From: CAVSWT01 sp963731745
GTDB lineage: Bacteria > Bacteroidota > Ignavibacteria > Ignavibacteriales > Ignavibacteriaceae
Direction: 5' to 3'
Assembly (NCBI GenBank): GCA_963731745.1
Contig: CAVSWT010000011.1
Location: 62,001 to 126,000, forward strand
DNA: 64,000 nucleotides
The translations under genes and the position numbers were made by a program. The notes beneath the pieces were generated by a model, which was given only the letters and a program-made list of their open reading frames with translations, was not told where the DNA came from and searched no databases. Below, piece by piece: positions 20,097 to 30,130 of this stretch (its first letter is position 1; every line of letters begins with the position of its first letter).

Positions 20097-22517
20097 TTAT
20101 TCATATCTTAATGATTTTATTGGATTTGCATTAGCTGCTTTTATTGAATGAGAGCTGACTGTTAGTAAAGCGATGAGTAAAGCTATAAATCCTGATAAAA
20201 CAAAAATCCAAATATTGATATTCGTTCGATAGGCAAAATCTTTTAACCAATTATTCATAATGAAATAAGCTAATGGCCAGGCAATTATATTTGCTATCAG
20301 CACCAACTTTAAAAAATCCTTTGAAAGCAGAGAAACAATTTCTAAATCGTTTGCACCAAGAACTTTTCTAATTCCAACTTCCTTAGTTCTCATTTCGGTG
20401 ATGTAAGCCGTTAGACCAAATAATCCCAGGCAGGCTATAAAAATTGCAAGTACAGAAAAACATGTGACGATAACAATTGTCCTATTTTCAGCTTTATAAA
20501 GTTTTGCAAATTCTTCATCAAAAAAAGAGTATTCAAATGCTTGATTGCCGGTAAACTTATTCCAAATGTTTTTAAGGTTATCGATTTTATCATCAATATT
20601 TCCGCCTGCTAACCTGACTGAAATATATTTTCCAAATTGATTCTTTAAATCCAGTTTAATAATTAATGGTTTAATTTTTTGCTGCAAGCTTTCATAATTA
20701 AAATCTTTTATAACTCCGATAATTTTATAGGAAATAAAATTATCATTTTTGCCATGCATATAAGTTATATGCTGCCCGATTGGGTCTCCCAGTATCCCTA
20801 ATTCTTTAACAGCACTTTCATTTAAAACTATTGCTGCGTCATCTGAACCAAAATTTTTGGAATAATATCTTCCATATTTTATATCGAATTTATAAACATT
20901 TTGAAATGAATAATCGCTATATATTACATTAACCAGGTGATAATTATTACTTCCAACAATTTCATAAGGATTTGCATCAAGACTTTTACCAAAAATTGCT
21001 CCTGATACGCTTGCATCAGAAATACCTTTGTATTGAATTATTTCTTTTTTAAAACTATCAATTGAATTTCCTAGTTCATCTGTATTCCGGATGACAACAA
21101 TTTGGTCTTTATTAAAACCAAGCTTTTTATTTTTTATGAAATTAACTTGTTTAAATATTATTACTGTTCCAATTATTAACATAATTGAAATTGTGAACTG
21201 GCAAATAACAAGAGCATTTCTTAAGTAAGGCCTTTTATTTTTTTCGCCTGAAGTTTTTCTAAATATTTTAACGGGATCATAACGCGATAAAAAGATAGCA
21301 GGATAGCCGCCAGCAGTAAAGCTTACAGCGGCAAGGAAAATAATGATATATGGAATAGAATAAATATTAAAAAAATTAATTAGGTTTAACTTTTTCTCAA
21401 CTAGATTATTGAAAATTGGCATTGTTAATTCAATGATTAAAATTGATAAAGCTAGGGCAACTGTCGTCAGTAAAAATGATTCTGACAAAAATTGTTTTAT
21501 CAATTGTTTTCTTGTTGAGCCTAAAGTTTTTCTGATTCCGATTTCTTTAACTCTATGAGAATATTTAGCAGTATAAAGATTTGTAAAGTTGATACATGCT
21601 ATTAGCAAAATTGCAATTGCAATAAAAGAAAAAATATAAATATATTTTATATCGCTCCCTGGTTCAATTGAAGCTGCAACATCGGTATTAAAGTGAATAT
21701 TTTTAATCGGTTGTAAAAAATATTTGTATTCTCCATTTTGTTCTTGAAACGATTTGAACTTTACTCCCATTTGCTTTTCAATATCAGGAGCCACATATTT
21801 TTCTACAACCTGCTTCAATTTGTTTTCAAAATCCTTTGGAGAAGAATCTTTTTGTAAAACAATGTAAGTATAATTGCTATTATTTAACCAATCCTGGCTC
21901 TCTGCTACTTTGTATGAATATATTGATGCGAGGAAATCGAAATGGAAATGGGAATTAGTTGGAAGCTCTTTTACTACTCCGGTAATTTTAAAAACGTGGT
22001 TATCGTTGGTCGTTATTACTTTCCCTAATGCATCATCATTGCCGAAATATTTTTTTGCAGCAGCATCAGTAATTATTAGAGAATTCGGATCAGTTAAAGC
22101 AGTTTTGAAATCACCCGAAATAAATTGGACTGTGAAAACATTAAAAAAAGTTGAGTCAGCTATGAAAAAATTTTCTTCGTTAAAAACTTTATCTTTATAA
22201 CTTATAGAAATTTCATTTAATTTTTGAACGCGTGTATAATATTCTACTTCAGAATAATTTTTCTTTAAAATCGGGCCTAAAGGGGGACAGCTAACAGCTG
22301 CTTTGAATTCATTATTTCCAACCCGTCCTTGTATCCCGATGCCATATATTTGTTCATATTTTTTATTGAAGCTGTCAAAGCTTAGTTCATCTTGAACAAA
22401 TAAAAGAATTAAAAGGCAGCATGTTATTCCAATTGAAAGCCCCAAAATATTTATAATAGAAAATCCTTTATTTTTCCTTAGGTTTCGTAAGGCAATTTTT
22501 AAATAATTTTTTAACAT
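20097..22517 (-). CDS. FtsX/MacB-type double permease, copy 1
   Basis: 806 aa. Layout: TM1 (~21-41), MacB periplasmic core domain (~45-285), three TM helices forming an FtsX module (~289-405), a fifth TM (~430-452), a second periplasmic core (~455-680), and a second three-helix FtsX module (~690-796), ending ANPIKSLRYE. One chain therefore equals a fused pair of MacB permeases, roughly twice the FtsX core. It has no ATPase domain and must borrow one; the candidates are the ATPases at 41811-43318. It starts 14 bp after the small gene at 22532-22822. The closest relative in the window is the decayed copy at 17311-19750. Confidence 0.9.
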   Translation of the reverse strand: MLKNYLKIALRNLRKNKGFSIINILGLSIGITCCLLILLFVQDELSFDSFNKKYEQIYGIGIQGRVGNNEFKAAVSCPPLGPILKKNYSEVEYYTRVQKLNEISISYKDKVFNEENFFIADSTFFNVFTVQFISGDFKTALTDPNSLIITDAAAKKYFGNDDALGKVITTNDNHVFKITGVVKELPTNSHFHFDFLASIYSYKVAESQDWLNNSNYTYIVLQKDSSPKDFENKLKQVVEKYVAPDIEKQMGVKFKSFQEQNGEYKYFLQPIKNIHFNTDVAASIEPGSDIKYIYIFSFIAIAILLIACINFTNLYTAKYSHRVKEIGIRKTLGSTRKQLIKQFLSESFLLTTVALALSILIIELTMPIFNNLVEKKLNLINFFNIYSIPYIIIFLAAVSFTAGGYPAIFLSRYDPVKIFRKTSGEKNKRPYLRNALVICQFTISIMLIIGTVIIFKQVNFIKNKKLGFNKDQIVVIRNTDELGNSIDSFKKEIIQYKGISDASVSGAIFGKSLDANPYEIVGSNNYHLVNVIYSDYSFQNVYKFDIKYGRYYSKNFGSDDAAIVLNESAVKELGILGDPIGQHITYMHGKNDNFISYKIIGVIKDFNYESLQQKIKPLIIKLDLKNQFGKYISVRLAGGNIDDKIDNLKNIWNKFTGNQAFEYSFFDEEFAKLYKAENRTIVIVTCFSVLAIFIACLGLFGLTAYITEMRTKEVGIRKVLGANDLEIVSLLSKDFLKLVLIANIIAWPLAYFIMNNWLKDFAYRTNINIWIFVLSGFIALLIALLTVSSHSIKAANANPIKSLRYE

Positions 22518-22531
22518 AGTTTCACTCTCAA

Positions 22532-22822
22532 TTAATTTTTTGCTGGAATTAAAATATCTTTATGTCTAAACAACCCTTGTATAAATTTTGATTCTGGTTT
22601 CGGTTTAAATATCTGAATTAATTCCCAAGACTTATCATAATTTTCAATCTCTTGCTGAAGCATTTTAATTTTTTCGACACTTGACCATAATTCGTTTTCC
22701 GGTTCCCATCTAAAAGATTCCACTTTGAAATTAAATAGCCTTTTCTTTCCATTTATTTTTACTTCTATTTCTGCAATTTGCTTATCAATAAAATCCGGTA
22801 AAGGAATGCTAATTTCTTTCAT
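22532..22822 (-). CDS. Small permease-associated protein, unknown function
   Basis: 96 aa, soluble, with no signal peptide or membrane helix. The first half looks beta-rich (MKEISIPLPDF, AEIEVKINGKKRLFNFKVES) and the second half helical (KIKMLQQEIENYDKSWELIQ), ending in a basic tail. I do not recognise a family. It sits directly before the permease at 20097-22517, and a decayed copy sits in the same position before the decayed permease, so the pair was duplicated as a unit. That linkage suggests an accessory role with these permeases, which is inference. Confidence 0.65.
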   Translation of the reverse strand: MKEISIPLPDFIDKQIAEIEVKINGKKRLFNFKVESFRWEPENELWSSVEKIKMLQQEIENYDKSWELIQIFKPKPESKFIQGLFRHKDILIPAKN

Positions 22823-22860
22823 ACTCTTTTCTCCGATTAAATTTATGTAGTAGTTTATAA

Positions 22861-25311
22861 TTATTCATACCTTAAACATTTAACTGGATTTGCTGTTGCG
22901 GCTTTTAAAGTTTGAGTGCTAATTGTTAAAACAGCAATCAACAAAGCAACTAATCCCGAAATCAGAAAAATCCATATTCCAATTTCAGTTTTATAGGCAA
23001 AGTTTTGCAGCCATTTATTCATTATATAATATGCAATAGGCCATGCTGCAACATTAGCAATGATAACCCATTTTGTGAATTCTTTAGATAGAAGCAAAAG
23101 TATTTCCGGTATTGAGGCTCCCAAAACTTTACGAATACCAATCTCTTTAGTCCTTTGTTCGGTTACAAAAGCAGTTAATCCAAGCAAACCAAGGGAAGCA
23201 ATGAAAATCGCGAATAAAGAAAAGATCAAAAAGATTTTTCCTAAATGCTGTTCGGATGTATACTGCTGTTCTAAATTTTGATCGAGAAAACTATATTTAA
23301 ATGGAGTCTGTTTTGTAAATGAATCCCAGGTAGATTTCAACATTGAAATACTATTGGAAACATTCTCCTTCTTTAAACGAACTATTATATAAGAGTTTGG
23401 GATTTGATAAGATTCCGAAGATCTACTGAATAAAGCAAATGGTAAAATTTGGGTATGTAAATCCAAAAAGTTAAAATCTTTAATAACTCCAATTATTGTG
23501 TAATTACCTTTACTTGGATAGTTGATCTTTTTTCCAACAGGGTTTTTAATTCTAAATTGTTTTACAGCAGTTTCATTTAAAATTACACTTTCGGCATCAG
23601 ATACATGATCTTTTTTGAAACCTCTTCCCTGCTCTAATTTGATACCTAAAGTTTTTATAAAATCTTCATCAGTCATATATGAAGATAATGCAAACTGTTT
23701 ATCTCCTTTATTTTGAACCTTATAATAATCTCCAAACCCAAAGTCCGGCGGTATCCCTGTAGATATTGAAGCATTTACTATGTACGCATTTGTCTTAATC
23801 TTTTCTTTAAAAGCCTCTAAATGATTTCCCAAAGGATTATTAATGTTAGATATTATCAACACATTTTCTTTATTGAATCCAAGACTATTATTCTTAATAA
23901 ATAAAAGCTGCTTTTGAACAAGAATAGTACAGACAATTAAGCCAATGCTAACAGCAAACTGAAATGTTGTAAGTATGTTTCTAAAATGTTTTCCTCGTGA
24001 ATTAGAAACTGAACCTGGCTTTAATATTTTTATCGGCTTAAAAGAAGACAAATATAATCCAGGGTAACTGCCGGAAATAAATCCAATAAATATTACCAAT
24101 AAAATTAAAACTGGAATTTGCCAGAACGGATTAAAAAGATTTAAAGATAAGGATTTGCCTGTCAAATTATTAAAAGGCGAAATAAGCATTTCGGAGAGTA
24201 ACAAAGCAATTGGCAAAGAAAGTCCACTGTAAACAATTGACTCGATAATAAATTGGAAAAATAATGACTTCCGCGATGAGCCTAATGATTTTCTAACACC
24301 AACTTCCCTCTTCCGCTTTTCAGATCGAGCAGTTGATAAATTCATAAAATTAATACAAGCAATCAGAAGAATAAAAACTCCAACTAGAGAAAACGCATAC
24401 ACATAAGAACTGTTTCCGACTGGACCTAAAGGATTTCCAATTTGCGTTGAACCAAGATATACATCCTTTAATGGTTGAAAAACAAAATCCCATCTGCCGC
24501 CATGACTAATTAAATCTTTATATGAAAAGCCAACCCGCTTAAAAGCAGCAGGAGCATATCTTGATACGATTTCTTTAACTTTTAATTCTACTGCCGCGAT
24601 AGAAGAATTATTTTTGAGCTTGGCGTAAGTTACAACCTGCATCCAAACCCAGCTCCAGTTAAAATAGGAAACACTTGGATATGAAGACATTGAAGTAATC
24701 ATATTAAAATTTATATGTGAATTAGCTGGCGGGTCTTCAACAATTCCTGTTACCCTAAATGAGTTATCGTATTGTTTCCTGAATTCATTTTTTTTATCAC
24801 CAATAGTTATAATTTTTCCTATCGGAGATTCATTACCAAAATATTTCTCCGCTTCGGATTTTGTGAGCACTACGCTATTAGGCATTATAAGAGCTGATTT
24901 AGAATTTCCTTCTATAAATTTAAAATTAAATATGTTAAAGAAATTAGTATCAGCACCGTAAATTTTACTTTCATCAAAAAACTTATCTTTATACCTAACA
25001 ACCATATTTTGAGTTGGATAAACGCGGGCAGCTGCAACTACCTCCGGGATTTCATTAACTATTTTCTCTGCAAGCGGCGGTGGAGTTGTAGGAGCTATTC
25101 CTTCCTCATCATTCCAATTATAACTCCAATTTACCCTATAAATTGAGTCCTGATTTGCAATGAAGGAATCATAGCTTAACTCATTATCTACCCATTTGAA
25201 AATTAGGATTGCACATGCCATAGCCGTTGCAAGTCCGGCAATATTAATAAAAGTAAATGATTTGTTACGGATTAAATTTCTATATGCGATTTTAAAATAA
25301 TTTGTAAACAT
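22861..25311 (-). CDS. FtsX/MacB-type double permease, copy 2
   Basis: 816 aa with the same 1+3+1+3 transmembrane layout. TM1 is FTFINIAGLATAMACAILIF, the first FtsX module opens with SSYVYAFSLVGVFILLIACI, and the C-terminus reads ANPVKCLRYE. The periplasmic loop has an insertion relative to the other copies (GDKKNEFRKQYDN), and its first loop contains a Trp-rich stretch (NWSWVWMQVV). It lies 11 bp after the next permease upstream and 38 bp before the small gene at 22532-22822. Probably one transcript from the promoter near 32813. Confidence 0.9.
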   Translation of the reverse strand: MFTNYFKIAYRNLIRNKSFTFINIAGLATAMACAILIFKWVDNELSYDSFIANQDSIYRVNWSYNWNDEEGIAPTTPPPLAEKIVNEIPEVVAAARVYPTQNMVVRYKDKFFDESKIYGADTNFFNIFNFKFIEGNSKSALIMPNSVVLTKSEAEKYFGNESPIGKIITIGDKKNEFRKQYDNSFRVTGIVEDPPANSHINFNMITSMSSYPSVSYFNWSWVWMQVVTYAKLKNNSSIAAVELKVKEIVSRYAPAAFKRVGFSYKDLISHGGRWDFVFQPLKDVYLGSTQIGNPLGPVGNSSYVYAFSLVGVFILLIACINFMNLSTARSEKRKREVGVRKSLGSSRKSLFFQFIIESIVYSGLSLPIALLLSEMLISPFNNLTGKSLSLNLFNPFWQIPVLILLVIFIGFISGSYPGLYLSSFKPIKILKPGSVSNSRGKHFRNILTTFQFAVSIGLIVCTILVQKQLLFIKNNSLGFNKENVLIISNINNPLGNHLEAFKEKIKTNAYIVNASISTGIPPDFGFGDYYKVQNKGDKQFALSSYMTDEDFIKTLGIKLEQGRGFKKDHVSDAESVILNETAVKQFRIKNPVGKKINYPSKGNYTIIGVIKDFNFLDLHTQILPFALFSRSSESYQIPNSYIIVRLKKENVSNSISMLKSTWDSFTKQTPFKYSFLDQNLEQQYTSEQHLGKIFLIFSLFAIFIASLGLLGLTAFVTEQRTKEIGIRKVLGASIPEILLLLSKEFTKWVIIANVAAWPIAYYIMNKWLQNFAYKTEIGIWIFLISGLVALLIAVLTISTQTLKAATANPVKCLRYE

Positions 25312-25322
25312 AATATTCTCCG

Positions 25323-27698
25323 TTATTCATATCTCAAACTTTTAACCGGGTTTGCTGTTGCTGCTTTAATAACTTGCATACTTATTGTTAAAATTGAAAT
25401 AATAAAAACGATAACTCCGGATAAAAGAAAAATCAAATAATTAATTTCGATCCTGTAAGCAAAATCCTGGAGCCATTTATTCATTAAAAAATATGCAGCA
25501 GGCCAGGCAATTAAATTTGAAATCAGTATAAGCAGAAGATATTCTTTTGAGAGAAGCTTTAAAATTCCGGTGACTGATGAGCCTAATACTTTGCGAATCC
25601 CGATCTCTTTTGTTTTTTGTTCCGAAGTAAAAGAAGCTAATCCAAACAAACCAAGACAGGCAATAAAAATTGCAAGCAAAGCAAATATTGTAAAAATCTG
25701 TATCTGCTTTTCAAAACTTTTGTAAAGCTCGTCAAAGCTTTTATCAAGAAATCGATAATCAAAAGGATATTGTGGAGCGGCTTTTTCCCAGGCAGTTTTT
25801 ATAATATTCAAAGCATTTGGGATATCAGCCGTATTAAGCCGAATAGAGATTACTCTGTTATCATCAGACATGGAAATAACAAGTGGCGTTATTTCAGATG
25901 TTAAAGATTTAAAATGAAAATCTTTTACAACCCCAATTACAGTCCTATAAGTCGAATCCCTGTAATTGTTAATAATTTTTTTCCCGATTGCATTTTGACT
26001 ATTCCATCCCAGGTATTGAACCGCCTTTTCATTTAGAATAATTGCTTCCTGTTTATCGGTTGTAAACTTTCTTGAGAAATCCCTTCCAGCTAATATTTTT
26101 AATCCAAGATTTTTTACATAATCGTAATCAGTAAAAACACTGTTCATATTAACCGAGGCAGAATTCTCTCCCTTTACCTTATATGAAAACGTATCAAAAA
26201 ATCCACCTGGTTCTCCCGACATTAGAGACACACTATTTATCTGAGGATGGGTTAATAATTCTGATTTGAATGATTCCCTATTTTTAAAGATATCACTATT
26301 ATCAATTCGCAAAGTTATTACTCGTTCTTTATTAAATCCTAGATTTTTATTTCGAACATAATTAACCTGGTTTAGTGCGGTTAATGTACCCGCAATAAGT
26401 ATAATCGAAATACTGAATTGAGCAACAACTAATATTTGCCGGAAGACAGATTTCGATGATTTTGTTTGATTATATTTTAACACTTTTACCGGCATAAACC
26501 GCGACAATACAAATGCGGGATAGCTTCCGGCAGTTAATGTTACAATGACAGCAATAATAATCAGGCTCATGATGATATTAATATCTAACGACGAGAACAA
26601 GTGCTTACCCAGAAAATTTTCAAAATATGGGATAGTTAGTTCAACAATAGCAAAGGCTGCAAAAATAGAAATTAGAGTTAGGAGAAATGCTTCAGCTAAG
26701 AATTGAAATATCAAGTGATGCCTAAGCGCACCCACAGTTTTTCGCAGTCCAACTTCTTTCGCTCTTTTAGATGATCGTGCTGTCGACAAATTCATGAAAT
26801 TAATACATGCAATCAAAAGAATAAAAAAAGAAATTAAAGTAAAAACATATAGTATGACTTTGTCACCGTGTTTAGCAGGATCATAAACAAAATCGTTATC
26901 CAAATAGACGTCTTCTAATGGTTCTAAAGCAAGACCTGTCTTTTGTCCTGTTTCTTTAAAAAAGCTTCCAAGATATTTATCCATAAATCCTGAAAATTTT
27001 GATTCAATGTTCACTTTAAGGATAGAAGAAGGAAGCTTTACATAAGTTAGGAAGGCGTTATCCATCCAGCGTTTAAAAAATTTCATGTTTTTATAAATTG
27101 ATAGAGAAGCTAGAAAATCAAATTCAAGATGAGAATTACCGGGGAAATCATCAAAAACACCTGTTACTTTAAAATGGTAGTTTTTATCTAATGTTAAAAT
27201 TTTTCCTATCGGATTTTCATTGCCGAAATATTTTTGTGACATTTCTTTAGATATGACTATCGTATTCGGTTCATTTAATACTGTGGCTGGATCTCCAATT
27301 ATAAGAGGGTATGAAAAAAAGCTAAAGAAGTTGCTGTCAGCAATAAAAAAATTTTCTTCATGAAAAGACTTGTCTTTATAAGCGACTAGTCCATTTCCCG
27401 AATAAACTCTAACAGCAGATTTAATATCTCCAGGAAATTCATTTAGCAAAGCATCCGCATACGGGGCGCTGGTATAGCCTATTTTTATTTCAGCTCCGTC
27501 TCTTGCTGCAGTCCGCACTACCCTGAAAATTTTATCTTTATCCTTATGAAAATTATCATAGCTTAATTCATTACTTATAAACAGGTATATAAGTAAAAAG
27601 CTTGCAATGCCGATAGTTAAACCTAAAATATTTATAAGAGAGTAAATTTTATTTTTGAGAAGATTTCGTAAAGTGATTTTAAAATAATTTTTCAACAT
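25323..27698 (-). CDS. FtsX/MacB-type double permease, copy 3
   Basis: 791 aa. TM1 IYSLINILGLTIGIASFLLI, central segment ILVVAQFSISIILIAGTLTA, last module from FTIFALLAIFIACLGLFGLA, end ANPVKSLRYE. The coupling-helix region ARSSKRAKEVGLRKTVGALR resembles the segment that contacts the ATPase in MacB, and is repeated after the second module as KTKEIGIRKVLGSSV. That repeat supports a pseudo-dimeric permease with two ATPase contact sites in one chain. Spaced 12 bp from the upstream permease. Confidence 0.9.
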   Translation of the reverse strand: MLKNYFKITLRNLLKNKIYSLINILGLTIGIASFLLIYLFISNELSYDNFHKDKDKIFRVVRTAARDGAEIKIGYTSAPYADALLNEFPGDIKSAVRVYSGNGLVAYKDKSFHEENFFIADSNFFSFFSYPLIIGDPATVLNEPNTIVISKEMSQKYFGNENPIGKILTLDKNYHFKVTGVFDDFPGNSHLEFDFLASLSIYKNMKFFKRWMDNAFLTYVKLPSSILKVNIESKFSGFMDKYLGSFFKETGQKTGLALEPLEDVYLDNDFVYDPAKHGDKVILYVFTLISFFILLIACINFMNLSTARSSKRAKEVGLRKTVGALRHHLIFQFLAEAFLLTLISIFAAFAIVELTIPYFENFLGKHLFSSLDINIIMSLIIIAVIVTLTAGSYPAFVLSRFMPVKVLKYNQTKSSKSVFRQILVVAQFSISIILIAGTLTALNQVNYVRNKNLGFNKERVITLRIDNSDIFKNRESFKSELLTHPQINSVSLMSGEPGGFFDTFSYKVKGENSASVNMNSVFTDYDYVKNLGLKILAGRDFSRKFTTDKQEAIILNEKAVQYLGWNSQNAIGKKIINNYRDSTYRTVIGVVKDFHFKSLTSEITPLVISMSDDNRVISIRLNTADIPNALNIIKTAWEKAAPQYPFDYRFLDKSFDELYKSFEKQIQIFTIFALLAIFIACLGLFGLASFTSEQKTKEIGIRKVLGSSVTGILKLLSKEYLLLILISNLIAWPAAYFLMNKWLQDFAYRIEINYLIFLLSGVIVFIISILTISMQVIKAATANPVKSLRYE

Positions 27699-27710
27699 AT
27701 AAGTTTCTCC

Positions 27711-30119
27711 TTATTCATACTTTAGTGATTTAGCCGGATTTACGGACGCTGCTTTGATTACTTGAAAACTTATGGTAATTAAAGAAATTATTATTACAAT
27801 TGCTCCGGCTGAAATTAGCAAGAGAAGATTTACATCAATTCTGTATGCGAAATTATTCAGCCATCTGTTCAACAAGTACAAGGAGACTGGAATACTAATT
27901 ATTTCGGCAATTAAAATGAGCCAGATGAACTCTTTAGAAAGCAGCTTGAAAATTGAAGCAACTGATGCGCCGAGTAATCGCCTAACACCTATCTCCTTTG
28001 TTTTTTGAAGTGAAATTAAAGCTGTTAATCCGAATAATCCAAGGCAGGTTATTATTATTGATAAGACCGATGAAGAAGTTATTATTTTCGTTAAACGACT
28101 TTCAGCAGCGTATTGCTTTTCAATATTTTCATTAAGGAAAGAACTTTTAAAAGGAATTTGTGGGACAATTTTAGTCCAAACATTTTTGAGTTTTGCTAAA
28201 GTTGAATTATAATTTTGCGCTTTGATTCTGATAATTAATCTGGAATTAAAAGCAGGATCAATATCATTTGCATCCCTAAATATTGGTCTAAAGTTTAGTG
28301 AAATTAAAGCAGGTTCAATTTTAGAATAAAGAGATTCGAAATTAAAATCCTTTACAACGCCTATTATTTTTATATCATGAAAATTTCCCGGCATTTTAGC
28401 TTCCGAACTATTTTCCAAACCGAATTTTCGAATAAATGCCTGATTAACTATAACTGCCTGTTCATAATCGGAAGGAAAACTTTTAGAAAAATTTCTTCCT
28501 TTTATCAAGTTGATCTTCAAAGTATTTATGTAATCGTAGTCAACTGTGTTCATATAAAAGCGGCCGTACGAACCTCCCGGCATATCAAAACCAACCAGAG
28601 TCCATTTATTTCCAAGCGGAGATAAAGCAGAAGTTACATTTATTATATTGGGATCACTCTTAAGCTCATTTTTAAATAATCCTGCAACTCTGAAAGTCTC
28701 ATTAGGTCTTAGGTCTGTTGGGATAGTAATAATATTTTCTTTATCAAAACCCAGATACTTTTTTTCAACAAAATTTAACTGTTTGGTAACTACCATTGTG
28801 GATGATATCAAAATTACTGCGACGATAAATTGTCCGCAAATTAGAATTCGCCTTAAGTTAGATCTTTTATTAATGCTGAATTTTCCTTTTAAAACATCAA
28901 TTGGTTTGAAGGATGATAAAACTATAGCGGGATAAATTCCAGCCGCTGCTCCGGTAACGAATACCAATATCAGAAGCATAACTATAGTTGAAAATTCAAA
29001 AGTTAATGATAAATGTTTTCCGGCAAGTGCATTAAAATATGGCAGTAATAATTCTGAGATTAAAATTGAAATTATTGTTGATATGAAGACAATGAGTAAT
29101 GATTCGCCCAAATATTGTTTTATAAGCTGGCCTCTATCAGCGCCGACGACTTTCCTTATTCCAACCTCTCCTGCTCTTCCAGCTGATTTCCCTATTGATA
29201 ATGTTATAAAATTGATGCAGGCAATCAGAAGAATTAGCAAACCAATGATTGAAAGTATGTATGAATATATTGGATTACTTATTGGTTCAAACCCAACTGG
29301 AAATTTGGTATCAAGATGGATATCGGTTATCGGCTGAAATAAAATATTATATGTTCCAGGCTTATATCTATTACCCAGAATCTGCTTAAAAAGGGCAGGC
29401 ATTTTCGCCTCAAGGGTTTTAGCGGAAACTCCTTTTTGAGTGAACAGATAAGTCTCGCAAAATATTGTTGTCCAGTTATGCAAGGCATTATCATTGAAAA
29501 TATCCTTCATTTTTTGGAACGGCATTATAATATTAAATTGTATACTTGAATTTATTGGGACATCACTAGCAATTCCTGTGACCGTAAAATTTTCGGTCGT
29601 ATCATTTAAGGAAATTTGGAGAGTTTTACCGACTGCATTTTCATTACCAAAATATTTTTCTGAATATGATTTAGTCAACACAACCGAATTTGGATTAGAT
29701 AAAACTTCTTTGGGGTTTCCGGAAATCAAAGGAAAATTAAACAGTTCAAAAAATTTTGGATCAACAAGATGATAGTATTCCGGGAATGATTTATCTCCGG
29801 TTTTTACTAATCCGTTCAATTTCGAAATTCTAATTGAATTTATAATTTCCGGAATTTTATTCTGCAGTTCAGGCCCTAATAACGCGGGTGTAATTGTATT
29901 GAAATGTTTTTCATCCTCGCCGTAATTTTCATACAAAGCAGCGCGATAAATACTATCAGAGTTTGTATGAAAGTTATCATAGCTTAATTCGCTTTTGACG
30001 AATAGCATTATTATCAAGCTTAAAGCTATTCCAATTGATAAACCGAAAATATTTATAAATGAATAAGCTTTATTTTTCAGCAAAGTCCTTATTGCAACTT
30101 TAAAATAATTTTTTAACAT
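27711..30119 (-). CDS. FtsX/MacB-type double permease, copy 4
   Basis: 802 aa. TM1 AYSFINIFGLSIGIALSLII, coupling regions GEVGIRKVVGADRGQLIKQY and TKEIGVRRLLGASV, C-terminus NPAKSLKYE rather than the more common SLRYE. The second periplasmic domain is slightly longer, with a segment FRPIFRDANDIDPAFN not seen in the other copies. Gap of 11 bp to the upstream permease. Function of the expanded family is not known; MacB relatives export lipoproteins, peptides, toxins or antibiotics. Confidence 0.9.
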   Translation of the reverse strand: MLKNYFKVAIRTLLKNKAYSFINIFGLSIGIALSLIIMLFVKSELSYDNFHTNSDSIYRAALYENYGEDEKHFNTITPALLGPELQNKIPEIINSIRISKLNGLVKTGDKSFPEYYHLVDPKFFELFNFPLISGNPKEVLSNPNSVVLTKSYSEKYFGNENAVGKTLQISLNDTTENFTVTGIASDVPINSSIQFNIIMPFQKMKDIFNDNALHNWTTIFCETYLFTQKGVSAKTLEAKMPALFKQILGNRYKPGTYNILFQPITDIHLDTKFPVGFEPISNPIYSYILSIIGLLILLIACINFITLSIGKSAGRAGEVGIRKVVGADRGQLIKQYLGESLLIVFISTIISILISELLLPYFNALAGKHLSLTFEFSTIVMLLILVFVTGAAAGIYPAIVLSSFKPIDVLKGKFSINKRSNLRRILICGQFIVAVILISSTMVVTKQLNFVEKKYLGFDKENIITIPTDLRPNETFRVAGLFKNELKSDPNIINVTSALSPLGNKWTLVGFDMPGGSYGRFYMNTVDYDYINTLKINLIKGRNFSKSFPSDYEQAVIVNQAFIRKFGLENSSEAKMPGNFHDIKIIGVVKDFNFESLYSKIEPALISLNFRPIFRDANDIDPAFNSRLIIRIKAQNYNSTLAKLKNVWTKIVPQIPFKSSFLNENIEKQYAAESRLTKIITSSSVLSIIITCLGLFGLTALISLQKTKEIGVRRLLGASVASIFKLLSKEFIWLILIAEIISIPVSLYLLNRWLNNFAYRIDVNLLLLISAGAIVIIISLITISFQVIKAASVNPAKSLKYE

Positions 30120-30130
30120 ACAGTTACTCC

